Shown here piece after piece: positions 48,271-57,145 of a stretch of DNA of 64,000 nucleotides. Made by a program: the position numbers and the translations under genes. Below the pieces are notes generated by a model that was not told where the DNA came from, did not search any database, and worked only from the letters and a program-made list of their open reading frames with translations. The DNA lies in assembly GCF_002135435.1 (NCBI RefSeq), contig NZ_NEGK01000003.1, positions 372,001 to 436,000 of the forward strand, in the 5' to 3' direction. Numbering within the stretch: the stretch's first letter is position 1; the number at the start of each line of letters is the position of its first letter. The DNA is from Acinetobacter sp. ANC 3813 (lineage in GTDB: Bacteria; Pseudomonadota; Gammaproteobacteria; Pseudomonadales; Moraxellaceae).

Positions 48271-49257
48271 TTGAAAATAACCCTCGATTTAATAGATAAA
48301 TACAACCCAACATCAATTGTGCATATGAAAAATCAGAACAGACCAGACACTATCACCATTGAAGATCAAAACTTTGGCAGCCACATTGAGCACTGGTCTT
48401 TATTGACCTCGCAGCCAGGTGCTGATGTTCCTCAATGGCTAGGGCAAGCGCTGGATGCACCTATTATGCCAATGGGTCTATGCGCAGCAGAATGCGATAT
48501 GGATGCCAGTACTTGGCTGATACAAGGTCCCAGCAAAGCACCCATACAGCTAAACCAAGTGATTGAAGTTGAGAATAACAAACCTAAAGCAGTTAAAACG
48601 GCATTCCCTAGTTTTGAAAGCCCTTATAAAATTAAAGCCAGTATTGACCGCATTATTAGCTGTAAATCCAATATTCAAGCGGTACTGTGTTTAAATCTAG
48701 GCGCCAACACATCGGTATATGCTTTTGACAGCCTTTATAGTGTGAACCAAAACCACTACGAAAAAAATCAAGATTACTTGGTGCAGCTGAACGGCTGGGC
48801 TTATGAATTAGAAGCCGTGGATGATCATGAGCATTTGGTTGTCGATGATCCTGCCTCAATCAAACATCACCGCGCGCTGAATGATATTTTAGCCGCCAAC
48901 AATGGTGTGGCGCCTGCCAACTTACAAGAGCAGATTGAAGCATGGGAACCAAAATCTGAAGATGACAAAGCCCCTGTAACCGTCGATTTTTCTAAAATGG
49001 TCGCATATTTATACGGCGAAAATATGGGTCAGGAAGATGAAGCTTGGTTCCAAGGCAACATTGTAGGCAAATCAGCTATGCAGTTTATGGGCCAAGACTA
49101 TACGCTGTATGATGTGACGCTGATTCATGAAGAAGACCAGCCAGCTGTGCTGATTCGGATTGCAAGCAAAGATACAGCCCACAAAGATTTTACAATAGGC
49201 CAATTCATTCGCGGCAATATTTGGATTCAGGCGAATATTTACTCAAAATATGCTTAA
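48271..49257 (+). CDS. Unrecognised conserved-looking protein, about 310-328 residues
   Basis: The frame starts with TTG at 48271; the first ATG is at 48325 (MKNQNRPDTITIEDQNFG) and is an equally likely start. Neither has a good ribosome-binding site. The product is cytosolic by composition, acidic, without membrane segments. Residues about 10-130 are strand-rich with WSLLTSQPGADVPQWLGQAL. The final 70 residues (WFQGNIVGKSAMQFMGQDYTL to the end) look like a compact beta barrel. I do not recognise the family. It is a single gene with its own long terminator. Confidence 0.65.
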   Translation: MKITLDLIDKYNPTSIVHMKNQNRPDTITIEDQNFGSHIEHWSLLTSQPGADVPQWLGQALDAPIMPMGLCAAECDMDASTWLIQGPSKAPIQLNQVIEVENNKPKAVKTAFPSFESPYKIKASIDRIISCKSNIQAVLCLNLGANTSVYAFDSLYSVNQNHYEKNQDYLVQLNGWAYELEAVDDHEHLVVDDPASIKHHRALNDILAANNGVAPANLQEQIEAWEPKSEDDKAPVTVDFSKMVAYLYGENMGQEDEAWFQGNIVGKSAMQFMGQDYTLYDVTLIHEEDQPAVLIRIASKDTAHKDFTIGQFIRGNIWIQANIYSKYA

Positions 49258-49270
49258 TTTAAATTCAAAA

Positions 49271-49312
49271 AACAGCGGAAATATACTTCATGTATATTTC
49301 CGCTGTTTTTTT
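49271..49312 (+). terminator. Long terminator of the gene at 48271
   Basis: AACAGCGGAAATATAC (49271-49286), loop TTCAT, perfect 16-base complement, then seven T's. Confidence 0.9.
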
Positions 49313-49363
49313 ATACTCTACTAAAACAATCATTTTCTTAAAAATTCTAAAATAGGCTATTTT

Positions 49364-49425
49364 TTATCCACAACTCATAATCAAAAGTATCTATATTAAA
49401 TTCAAAAAAAATGCACTTATCCACA
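49364..49425 (+). promoter_or_regulatory. Two perfect DnaA boxes in an AT-rich spacer
   Basis: TTATCCACA occurs at 49364-49372 and 49417-49425, in the same orientation, 53 bases apart (about five helical turns). The surrounding 49313-49675 is very AT-rich and holds no gene. No dnaA, dnaN or rpmH neighbours are here, so this is not the usual Acinetobacter origin. Confidence 0.5.
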
Positions 49426-49675
49426 TTTTTAAATTCAAATAATAATCAAAATATTATTTTTCTTAATATGTATAAGAAATGTTTTAACCCTCGTGGTTAA
49501 TATTTATACTATTGAAAAGATAAGGTTTTCTGAAAAGTACACAGGCTCCATAAAATAAATGAATTAATTTATGTATATATGGCCTCATAGTACTTTATTT
49601 AATCAATTTTTTATGGTAAAAATGCAAATTACAAATATAGGATTTAACGATAAATAGATCGGAAAATAAATATCT

Positions 49676-49816
49676 ATGAAAATCGTGCAAGAAGAAAACT
49701 TACCGCAAGCCGGACACAGCCTAATTTCTCGATATCAAATCGAGCCTATGGCCTGCCTATTCTTTGCCTTAGGCATGATGATCTGTGCATATTTAGTCCA
49801 CACATTTATTCTCTAA
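49676..49816 (+). CDS. Small single-span membrane protein, 46 residues
   Basis: The frame of 46 codons begins MKIVQEENLPQAGHSLISRY and continues with one hydrophobic segment (about 25-46) that runs to the C-terminus, ALGMMICAYLVHTFIL. The ribosome-binding site is weak (CGGA 14 bases upstream). A terminator follows 15 bases after the stop, which supports a real short gene. No family recognised. The spacer upstream (49313-49675) would hold its promoter and contains two DnaA boxes. Confidence 0.5.
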   Translation: MKIVQEENLPQAGHSLISRYQIEPMACLFFALGMMICAYLVHTFIL

Positions 49817-49831
49817 TCCAACATATATAAA

Positions 49832-49858
49832 AAAAGCCCATCAAATGATGGGCTTTTT
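49832..49858. terminator. Bidirectional terminator between the 46-residue gene and serC
   Basis: AAGCCCATCA-AA-TGATGGGCTT with T runs on both strands. Confidence 0.88.
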
Positions 49859-49869
49859 TGCTTTAAGGA

Positions 49870-50949
49870 TTAAGCATTGCGTTTAGCAAAGTCATCCATA
49901 AATTTCACTAGCGCTTGAACGCCTTCCAATGGAACCGCGTTATAAATACTTGCACGCATACCGCCTACTGAACGGTGGCCTGCAAGGTTCAATAAATGAT
50001 TTTCTTCAGCTTCTTTCAGGAACTGTTTTTCCAGCTCAGGATTCGCCAAAGTGAATGGCACATTCATAATTGAACGGTTTGGCTTTGCAATTGGGTTCGC
50101 ATAAAAATCGCTTGAATCAATATAGCCATAAAGCAATTCAGCTTTTTCCATGTTCGCTTTATAAATCGCGTCTACACCGCCCTGTTCAAGCAGCCATTCA
50201 AATACGAGGCCAGACAAGTACCATGCATAAGTAGACGGTGTATTCACCATAGAATCATTTTTAGCTTGGTCTGCATATTTTAAAATGCTTGGGATTTCAG
50301 CTTTTGACTGGTCCAGCAAATCTTCACGTACAATCACCAAAGTTAAGCCTGCAGGGCCAATATTCTTTTGCGCGCCTGCATAAATCAAACCAAATTTAGA
50401 CACATCTAAAGGTGCAGATAAAATGCTTGAAGAGAAGTCAGCAACCAGTGGCTTATCCGTTACTGGAATATTGGCGAATTGAATACCGCCAATAGTTTCA
50501 TTGTCTGCATAATGCACATAGGCTGCATCATCAGACAAGTTCCAAGTACTTTGATCTGAGATGGCCATTTTGCCATCTACTGTTGTACCCGCTTCAATCA
50601 CGTTAATATCGCCATAACGTTTTGCTTCTTTGGTCGCTTTTTCTGACCAAATACCGGTATGGATATAGTCCGCTTTGCTGTTTTTGCCCAAAAGGTTCAG
50701 CGGAATAGCTGAGAATTGTAAAGATGCGCCGCCTTGAAGGAAGAGCACTTTGTAGTTCTCAGGAATATTCATGAGTTTACGTAAATCCGCTTCTGCTTTT
50801 TCTGCAACTGCGACATAGTCTTTGCTGCGGTGGCTCATTTCCATAATGGAAAGACCTTTGCCATGCCAATTCAGCATTTCAGCTTGGGCTTTTTCTAAAA
50901 CGGCAGTAGGTAATGCAGCAGGACCAGCACAGAAGTTGTACGCGCGCAT
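49870..50949 (-). CDS. serC: Phosphoserine aminotransferase
   Basis: The start at 50949 is supported by AAGGA seven bases upstream and by the family N-terminus [14 protein letters not shown]. The 359-residue PLP enzyme makes 3-phosphoserine for serine and also serves pyridoxal phosphate synthesis. [25 protein letters not shown] (phosphate-binding) and [12 protein letters not shown] (PLP Lys) are present; [15 protein letters not shown] marks the C-terminus. It is monocistronic with a terminator at 49832. Confidence 0.97.
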   Translation of the reverse strand: MRAYNFCAGPAALPTAVLEKAQAEMLNWHGKGLSIMEMSHRSKDYVAVAEKAEADLRKLMNIPENYKVLFLQGGASLQFSAIPLNLLGKNSKADYIHTGIWSEKATKEAKRYGDINVIEAGTTVDGKMAISDQSTWNLSDDAAYVHYADNETIGGIQFANIPVTDKPLVADFSSSILSAPLDVSKFGLIYAGAQKNIGPAGLTLVIVREDLLDQSKAEIPSILKYADQAKNDSMVNTPSTYAWYLSGLVFEWLLEQGGVDAIYKANMEKAELLYGYIDSSDFYANPIAKPNRSIMNVPFTLANPELEKQFLKEAEENHLLNLAGHRSVGGMRASIYNAVPLEGVQALVKFMDDFAKRNA

Positions 50950-51068
50950 GATTTTTCCTTTCAGAGTGAAACACAATAAAATGATGGCATTTAACCACAG
51001 ATAGCCTGTGCTTGCAGTATTTTATCCTGAAAATATTTCAATGCTGTCGGACATTTAAAGTCAAAACC

Positions 51069-51782
51069 TCAATAAAGATCTGATCTTTTGACAGGTTTGA
51101 TTATTTCAATAAATGGTTCCCCTGCCAGTAAATAACTGACGATTCTTAAAATAAGTGCAGGAATAACCACTACAGCATGAATAAGCATAGCGAAGCTTAA
51201 ATAAACAGCAAACTCAATCCAACGCAGCCAAGGCAAAAATATCTTAGCTTTATATTCCATTTTAATTTGCTTCAGCTCGGCCAAAGGATGCTCACCATGC
51301 GTATCAATCCATAGGCGGCTTTTTGCATCGTAAGTATTAGAGCTGATTAATCCGCGCTGATAAGCTTGCAGCATGCGTTTAGGCTTTAAAAAGAACCCTG
51401 TAGATAAAGCAATCAGGTTCATTACCCCCAATATAGGATGGCGGAACATAGAACCTGTGCCCAGTTCCCATGCACTGACCTCTCCCTCACCAATACGGCC
51501 TACGGTATAGCCCGTTAAAATATGATGCAGATCGTGATATTTTAAATACTTATGCCGTACACCAATATTGGGCATAGGGACAATTAAACAGCCTGTATAA
51601 ACGCCGACCGTCAAAGGTTGACGGTCACCGACGATCGGGCCAAAACCATTTTTTTGATAAAACAGTGTCATCGCTTCATTCAAGCTATAGTGATCTGCAA
51701 AATTATTTGGCGCTTTGACTTGTAAATTCATCTTATATTTATTAAACATAAAAGAAGCAAGAAGATAATATAAACGATTCAT
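51069..51782 (-). CDS. COQ4-like protein (ubiquinone biosynthesis family)
   Basis: The 237-residue protein carries the COQ4 metal motif HDxxHx11E exactly: His83, Asp84, His87 and Glu99 in HDLHHILTGYTVGRIGE. A hydrophobic segment lies near 195-230, suggesting membrane contact. In yeast and humans Coq4 supports ubiquinone ring modification at the membrane. No other ubiquinone gene is adjacent, and the N-terminal 45 residues are not clearly COQ4. It stands alone, divergent from the TolC gene. The role in ubiquinone synthesis is inferred from the motif. Confidence 0.78.
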   Translation of the reverse strand: MNRLYYLLASFMFNKYKMNLQVKAPNNFADHYSLNEAMTLFYQKNGFGPIVGDRQPLTVGVYTGCLIVPMPNIGVRHKYLKYHDLHHILTGYTVGRIGEGEVSAWELGTGSMFRHPILGVMNLIALSTGFFLKPKRMLQAYQRGLISSNTYDAKSRLWIDTHGEHPLAELKQIKMEYKAKIFLPWLRWIEFAVYLSFAMLIHAVVVIPALILRIVSYLLAGEPFIEIIKPVKRSDLY

Positions 51783-51902
51783 ATCCTTTTGACAGCCTAC
51801 AATCCTTTGAACGAAAACATATTCAAAAAATCACATCTGTATAAAAAATAAATCCTAAAGCATTGCTTTATACTGAGCGTGACGATACGGAGAATCGATT
51901 CG

Positions 51903-53435
51903 ATGTTACAGCGTTCCTCAGATTTATGCAGATCTGAATCTAAAAATAAGAGCAACAAAAAAAGTGAGACTTCACGCTTTAGTACAATGCTTGCAGTATC
52001 TATGCTGTTCACGCCCCTGCTGCTGAATGCAGCCTGCCATGCGCAAAGTATCAGCTTTCAGCAGGCAGAACAGAGTGTACTGCAAGACTCTTATACCACT
52101 AAAGCCAGTCAAGCGCTGCAGCAGGCTTCACAGCTCGAAGCTGAAGCTATAAAAGGCTTAGGCTTGCCGCGTGTCGATCTGAATGTACGGGCTTATGCCT
52201 TTCATAATGAGATGGATGTTCCCCTCGGCGCTGTCAAAAACAACCTAGAGCAGTCGCTGAGTGATGGCGTCAATAATCAGATTAATGAATGGCAAAGTGC
52301 CAATCCCAATATTGGCGGCCTCGCCGACCCGCTAAAAGATGGGCTTAATCAAACTATTCATAATGGCGTTGGATTGATTCCAGATGAGTCACAGGTGGTG
52401 TTGGATGATCAGGTGATTCGCCCGACTATTTCCGTGATGATGCCCTTATACACAGGCGGGCTGACCTCCAGCGCCAAAGAAGCGGCGAATATTAAGGCGC
52501 AGCGCAGCCAGCTGAACACCAAACTGCAGCAGGATGTACAGCGCTATGAACTGATTCAGGCCTATTTTAATGCGCAGCTGCAAAAGCAGCTTTTGGCCAG
52601 CAGTGCCTTTAATTTACAGTCCATGCAAAAGTATTACAGCAATGCCTTGAAACTTGAACAGCAAGGCTTTATCAGTAAAGGCCAACGCATGCAGTTTGAA
52701 GTTGCGCGCAACAATGCAGAACGCAGCCAGCAAAATGCAGATGCGAGTTATAAAGCCAGCTTATTTCAGCTGAATAATCTGCTGCAAAGCAGTCAAATTA
52801 CCGACTTAAGCACCCCGCTATTTGTTAATTCAACGCAAAATTTGGCCTTAAACCAGTTATTAAAAAGCTTTCCAGAACATTCTGCCTTATTTCAAAAAAT
52901 GCAGATGGATACGCAGCTGGCCAAAGCCAATGTTAAAGCGCAAAATGCGGCCAATAAGCCCAATGTTTTTGCCTTTGGCGAATACAGTCTAGATGATAAG
53001 CAAAACTGGATTGTCGGCGTTGCTGCGCGCTATAACTTATTTTCAGGCATTGATAAAAACAAAAATGTGCAGGCCGCAGATTTACAGCGCTATGCGTCTG
53101 AGCTGATGACGGAACGCACCAAGCAAGAAATTGAAAACGTGATTTATAAATCTTATAGCGAAGTCACCACTGCACAGCTAAGTGATCAGCTGTTGCAACA
53201 AAATTTAAAAGCCGCACAAGAAAACCTGCGTATTCAGGAGCTGTCTTTTAAAGAGGATATGGGTACGGCAACACAAGTGATTGATGCGCAAAATGCTCTT
53301 AGCGGCTTAAAAACAGAAACCGCGCTGAATGCCTTTAAATATGTCATGTCATTGGCAACGCTGCTGCAAAGCCACGGCTCTATACAATCGTTTCAAACCT
53401 ATATTAATCAGCCCAATACACGCTATATTCGTTAA
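51903..53435 (+). CDS. TolC-family outer membrane efflux protein
   Basis: The start at 51903 has GGAG ten bases upstream; an earlier GTG at 51879 would include that site. The signal peptide (about 25-48, ending CHAQS) follows a 24-residue polar N-terminal extension. The mature part has two repeats of helices and strands of the TolC type, with VMMPLYTGG and AARYNLFSG at equivalent strand positions. It would form the outer-membrane channel of the export system encoded by the next three genes, which follow 17, 2 and -4 bases apart. Confidence 0.88.
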   Translation: MLQRSSDLCRSESKNKSNKKSETSRFSTMLAVSMLFTPLLLNAACHAQSISFQQAEQSVLQDSYTTKASQALQQASQLEAEAIKGLGLPRVDLNVRAYAFHNEMDVPLGAVKNNLEQSLSDGVNNQINEWQSANPNIGGLADPLKDGLNQTIHNGVGLIPDESQVVLDDQVIRPTISVMMPLYTGGLTSSAKEAANIKAQRSQLNTKLQQDVQRYELIQAYFNAQLQKQLLASSAFNLQSMQKYYSNALKLEQQGFISKGQRMQFEVARNNAERSQQNADASYKASLFQLNNLLQSSQITDLSTPLFVNSTQNLALNQLLKSFPEHSALFQKMQMDTQLAKANVKAQNAANKPNVFAFGEYSLDDKQNWIVGVAARYNLFSGIDKNKNVQAADLQRYASELMTERTKQEIENVIYKSYSEVTTAQLSDQLLQQNLKAAQENLRIQELSFKEDMGTATQVIDAQNALSGLKTETALNAFKYVMSLATLLQSHGSIQSFQTYINQPNTRYIR

Positions 53436-53452
53436 TTCAGCTGGGGAAAAAT

Positions 53453-54667
53453 ATGAATCAAGATCAGAACTCACCTGAATCAGAAAAGCAAAACCAATCT
53501 GCCGACACCTTGCAGACGAAAAATACAGCGCCTAAACAAAACACTACTGAGTGCGAAAATATAAATTCTGAGCAGCAGTTCAATCAGGCAGCTGAGCAGC
53601 ATTTAGCTGAACAAAAGATTTCAGACAGCGAAACACCTTCTGAGCAAGCAGCATCGGATACCACTCCGCAAAAGCGTCAAAAGTCTGCAGCAACCAAAAT
53701 TGCTGGATTGATTATTCTTATACTGCTATTGGGCTTGATTGCCTTTGGTTTATGGAAAAGCTATCAGCCCAAAGAGGTTGAACTGCAAGGCCGTGTAGAA
53801 GCGGAGACCATTCACGTTTCAACCAAAGTGCCTAGCCGCATTGAAGAAGTATATGTGCATGATGGGCAAAAGGTCACAAAGGGCCAAGAACTGGTTCGTT
53901 TGTTTAGCCCAGAAGTCGATGCAAAAAAACAGCAGGCTTTAGCAACCCTGCAATCTGCACTCGCTTTGCAAGCGACAGCGGATCGCGGTTCCCAAGAAGA
54001 AAATATTGCAACCTTGTTTGCTAACTGGCAAAGCATGAAAGCGCAGCAAAAATTAGCGCAAACAACCTATCAGCGCGGTGCAAATCTCTTTAAAGAAGGC
54101 GTCATTTCACGCCAACGCCGTGATGAAATGCATGCTGCAGCCGTTTCAGCTACTGAGATGACTGAAGCCTCCTATCAACAATATGCCCGAGCTAAACGCG
54201 GCAGCACGCCAGAACAGAAATCTTCTGCCGATGCGCAAGTGGATATTGCCAAAGCGGCGGTAGCAGAAGCCAATGCACTGGAAGCAGAAACAAAATTGCT
54301 CTCTCCAATTAGCGGCACAGTCTCTAAAACCTACGGCAAGCCATCAGAACTTGTCGCAATGGGCGTGCCCGTGGTCAGTATTATTCAAGACAATGAGCTT
54401 TGGATTAGCCTGAATGTGCGTGAAGACCAATATCAGTCGGTCTATAAAGCCAAAAGCATGAGCGGCTATATTCCTGCACTCGATCAAAACGCCGAGTTTA
54501 AGATTAAACACATTGATGCAGAGGGTGATTTCGCTACCATCAAAACCACACGGCAAACTGGCGGCTACGACATCCGCAGCTTTAAAGTACATTTAGCGCC
54601 TGCGCAAGCCACCCCTGATTTAAAAGTAGGCATGAGCGTGCTCTTTAAAGTCAAAGAGGCCCAATAA
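53453..54667 (+). CDS. HlyD-family membrane fusion protein
   Basis: This is a 404-residue adaptor. Residues 1-80 are an unusually long Gln/Glu/Ser/Asn/Thr-rich cytoplasmic stretch. One span follows (IAGLIILILLLGLIAFGLW, about 83-101), then the first lipoyl half (STKVPSRIEEVYVHDGQKVTKGQELVRL), a helical hairpin rich in Ala/Gln (about 160-260), and the second lipoyl half with SPISGTVSKTYGKPSELVAMG. It would link the two inner-membrane permeases to the TolC-type channel. Confidence 0.88.
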   Translation: MNQDQNSPESEKQNQSADTLQTKNTAPKQNTTECENINSEQQFNQAAEQHLAEQKISDSETPSEQAASDTTPQKRQKSAATKIAGLIILILLLGLIAFGLWKSYQPKEVELQGRVEAETIHVSTKVPSRIEEVYVHDGQKVTKGQELVRLFSPEVDAKKQQALATLQSALALQATADRGSQEENIATLFANWQSMKAQQKLAQTTYQRGANLFKEGVISRQRRDEMHAAAVSATEMTEASYQQYARAKRGSTPEQKSSADAQVDIAKAAVAEANALEAETKLLSPISGTVSKTYGKPSELVAMGVPVVSIIQDNELWISLNVREDQYQSVYKAKSMSGYIPALDQNAEFKIKHIDAEGDFATIKTTRQTGGYDIRSFKVHLAPAQATPDLKVGMSVLFKVKEAQ

Positions 54668-54669
54668 AA

Positions 54670-55800
54670 ATGCTTTCAGGCATGCTGCGTGAACTGCGCT
54701 ATCTGCTGCGCCACAAATGGGATCTGTGTTTGGTCACGCTGGCGCCTGCCTTTGTTATTGTGCTGTTTGCCAGTATGTTTGCTGCGGGCAAAGCAGAACA
54801 CTTGCCTATTGCGATTATTGATCAAGATCATAGTCAGCTTAGCCGCGATATTGAACGGCATTTAAGCCTAAACAGCACATTGCAGCTTGCATTAATCAGT
54901 GAAAGTCAAAGTGAAGTTGAGCGTCAGCTGAATCAAAATAAAATTTGGGGTTATGTCCATATTCCTGCAGGTGCAGAACAGCGCATGGTGCAGGCCAAAG
55001 ATGCAGAAATCAGCATCGCCTTTAACCAGAGCTATTTCAGCGTGGGCAATACCATTTCATCCGCCATGCTGTTAGGCACACTGCAAGCCTCAGCTGAGTT
55101 TATGGGTCAGGATTATCTGGAAAATAAAATCCCCTACTTAGATGCGCCTACACCGAATGTCAAAATCTCGCCGCTGTACAATCCAGGGCTGAATTATGAG
55201 TTCTATTTAGAACCCTATATGATTCCCGCCATTCTGCATTTGCTGCTGTGCTGCTGCGTGGCTTTTTCTGTCGGGCAAGAGCTGAAATTCAATACGGCTG
55301 CTCAATGGCTGCAAGGTCAAAGCCTGTTTAATGCATTAATGAGCAAAAATCTGATCTACATTTTAATCTTTACAATCTGGACTTGGCTATGGATGCTTTG
55401 GCTGATTGGCATCCGCGGCTGGTTTGTCGCGGGTCATCTGTGGCTCATCCTCGCAGCGCAGATTTTATTTTACAGCGCCTATGCTTTTATCAGCAGCGCG
55501 ATTGTGCTGGCAACCCGAAATTTATCTAAAACCTTTGGCGCAATTGCCGTGTATGGCGGTTCGTCTTTGAGTTTTGCCGGCGTAACACTGCCCTTAAATA
55601 ATGCCCCAATCTTTACTAAATTTTGGGCGCATATTATTCCTTATACCCCCTATGCCAAGCTGCAAACAGAACAATGGGTGATTGGCAGCCCGCTTTCATC
55701 TTCTCTGCAGCCCTTTTTGATTTTACTGATCTATGCGCTGCTGTATTTTGCTTTAGCCTATTTATTCTTAAAAAAGTGCGCTAAGGAGATCCATTCATGA
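54670..55800 (+). CDS. ABC-2 type permease (YhhJ/YbhS-like)
   Basis: The 376-residue protein has an N-terminal span (about 20-38), a periplasmic domain (about 40-180) starting with LPIAIIDQDHSQLSR, and five spans in the C-terminal half (about 180-370). This is the ABC-2 layout of YbhS/YhhJ-type exporters. It starts two bases after the HlyD gene and ends inside the start of the next permease (ATGA overlap). No ATP-binding subunit is encoded next to it. Confidence 0.85.
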   Translation: MLSGMLRELRYLLRHKWDLCLVTLAPAFVIVLFASMFAAGKAEHLPIAIIDQDHSQLSRDIERHLSLNSTLQLALISESQSEVERQLNQNKIWGYVHIPAGAEQRMVQAKDAEISIAFNQSYFSVGNTISSAMLLGTLQASAEFMGQDYLENKIPYLDAPTPNVKISPLYNPGLNYEFYLEPYMIPAILHLLLCCCVAFSVGQELKFNTAAQWLQGQSLFNALMSKNLIYILIFTIWTWLWMLWLIGIRGWFVAGHLWLILAAQILFYSAYAFISSAIVLATRNLSKTFGAIAVYGGSSLSFAGVTLPLNNAPIFTKFWAHIIPYTPYAKLQTEQWVIGSPLSSSLQPFLILLIYALLYFALAYLFLKKCAKEIHS

Positions 55801-56894
55801 AAGACTTCCTAGCGCATTATCTGCAGACTTTTAAAAATATTGCGGCCAATTCTTCTCTATTGACTACGCTGATTTTATCGGTGTTCATGTACAGCTTCTT
55901 TTATCCAACCGCCTATCAAGCCCAGCAGGCGCAGGCTTTGCCCATTATTATTGTGGATGAAGAGCAAAGTGTCGTGACCACTGCCATTATTGGGCAGGTT
56001 TCCAAAAGCCCAAATGTAGATATAAAAGCGGTCACTGGAAATTTTGCAGAAGCGCAAAGCATGATTCAGCGCCAGCAAGCCGATGGCATACTGCTGTTGC
56101 CCAGCAATTTATCAAACAGTATCCGCCGCGGTGAAGTTGGCGGCGTTGGATTATATTTAAGTGCCGCGAATTTTTTAAAGACCAAACAAATTGGTTTGGG
56201 GCTGGCCACATCCATTGAGCATGCTCTCGCGGAACAGGCAGAAAAATTTGGCAATGTCTCGCATTTTTCACCAGCGCTGTCGATTCATCAAATTCCGCTT
56301 TTCAATACGCTGTCTGGCTATGGCAGCTATATTTTTCCTGCTGTTGCACCGCTGATTATTCATCAAACTATTGTTTTAGGTTTATGCATGCTGCTGGCAG
56401 GCTATCGTGAACAAAAAAACTGGATGCCCAGCACTGCTGAATTTTGGGCAGTCTTTGCAGCCATCATGACGATAGGCTGCCTAGGCTGTTTCTATTTATT
56501 CGGTTTTACCTTCTGGCTTTATGATTATCCGCGCGGCGGCAATTTTATGGGTATGTTAATCGCTGTTCCTATTTTTATAGGCTGCGTGATTGGACTTGCC
56601 ATGCTTCTGGCTTCATTTTTAGATCTGCCTGAGCGAGCAGGACATCTCATTGTCTTTACATCAATTCCGCTATTCTTACTGTCAGGTAGTGCTTGGCCGC
56701 ATGCCGCTATGCCGCTATGGCTGCAGCTGTTCGGAGAATTTCTGCCTTCCACGCAAGGCATTCAAATGTTTATCCAGCTCAATCAAATGGGTGTGCCCAC
56801 CGAAATTGTCATTCCGAAATTAATTTATTTAGCCGTCTTTGGTGCTGTCTGTCTGAGCTGGGCTTTTTATAGATTAAGAACTCAATCAGTTTAG
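55797..56894 (+). CDS. ABC-2 type permease, second subunit
   Basis: The 365-residue protein repeats the layout of the upstream permease: one span near 20-38, the periplasmic domain beginning LPIIIVDEEQSVVTT, and five or six spans from about 175 to 360. The two likely form a heterodimer. The operon TolC-HlyD-permease-permease ends here; no ABC ATPase follows. The 251-base gap to the symporter gene is AT-rich and holds nothing I recognise. The motor must be encoded elsewhere or be absent. Confidence 0.85.
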   Translation: MKDFLAHYLQTFKNIAANSSLLTTLILSVFMYSFFYPTAYQAQQAQALPIIIVDEEQSVVTTAIIGQVSKSPNVDIKAVTGNFAEAQSMIQRQQADGILLLPSNLSNSIRRGEVGGVGLYLSAANFLKTKQIGLGLATSIEHALAEQAEKFGNVSHFSPALSIHQIPLFNTLSGYGSYIFPAVAPLIIHQTIVLGLCMLLAGYREQKNWMPSTAEFWAVFAAIMTIGCLGCFYLFGFTFWLYDYPRGGNFMGMLIAVPIFIGCVIGLAMLLASFLDLPERAGHLIVFTSIPLFLLSGSAWPHAAMPLWLQLFGEFLPSTQGIQMFIQLNQMGVPTEIVIPKLIYLAVFGAVCLSWAFYRLRTQSV

Positions 56895-57145
56895 TTAATT
56901 ATTAATCATTTTTATTCAATATATAAATTAATATTATATATTGAATCGCTTTGTTAAATAAAACTGAAAAAATAATCGGCAATCAATTGCATTTTCATAA
57001 AAATAGTTCGCCTATTGTTCATTAAATCTTCAAAATATATGCCGACAAATCTGCCCCGCCTTCATTTGAGCTGTGTTCTTTATTTTTGAGCATTGCGCGA
57101 ATACGGCTGTAGATCTTTTTTTATGGCTATTTTTTTGAGCTGACT

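Noticed and set aside
49364..49425. Replication origin
   Set aside because: Only two DnaA boxes, no dnaA, dnaN, gyrB or rpmH neighbours; treated as a possible DnaA-binding locus instead.
57000..57140. Possible RNA gene upstream of the symporter
   Set aside because: No stable fold, tRNA arms or promoter-terminator pair could be found by eye.
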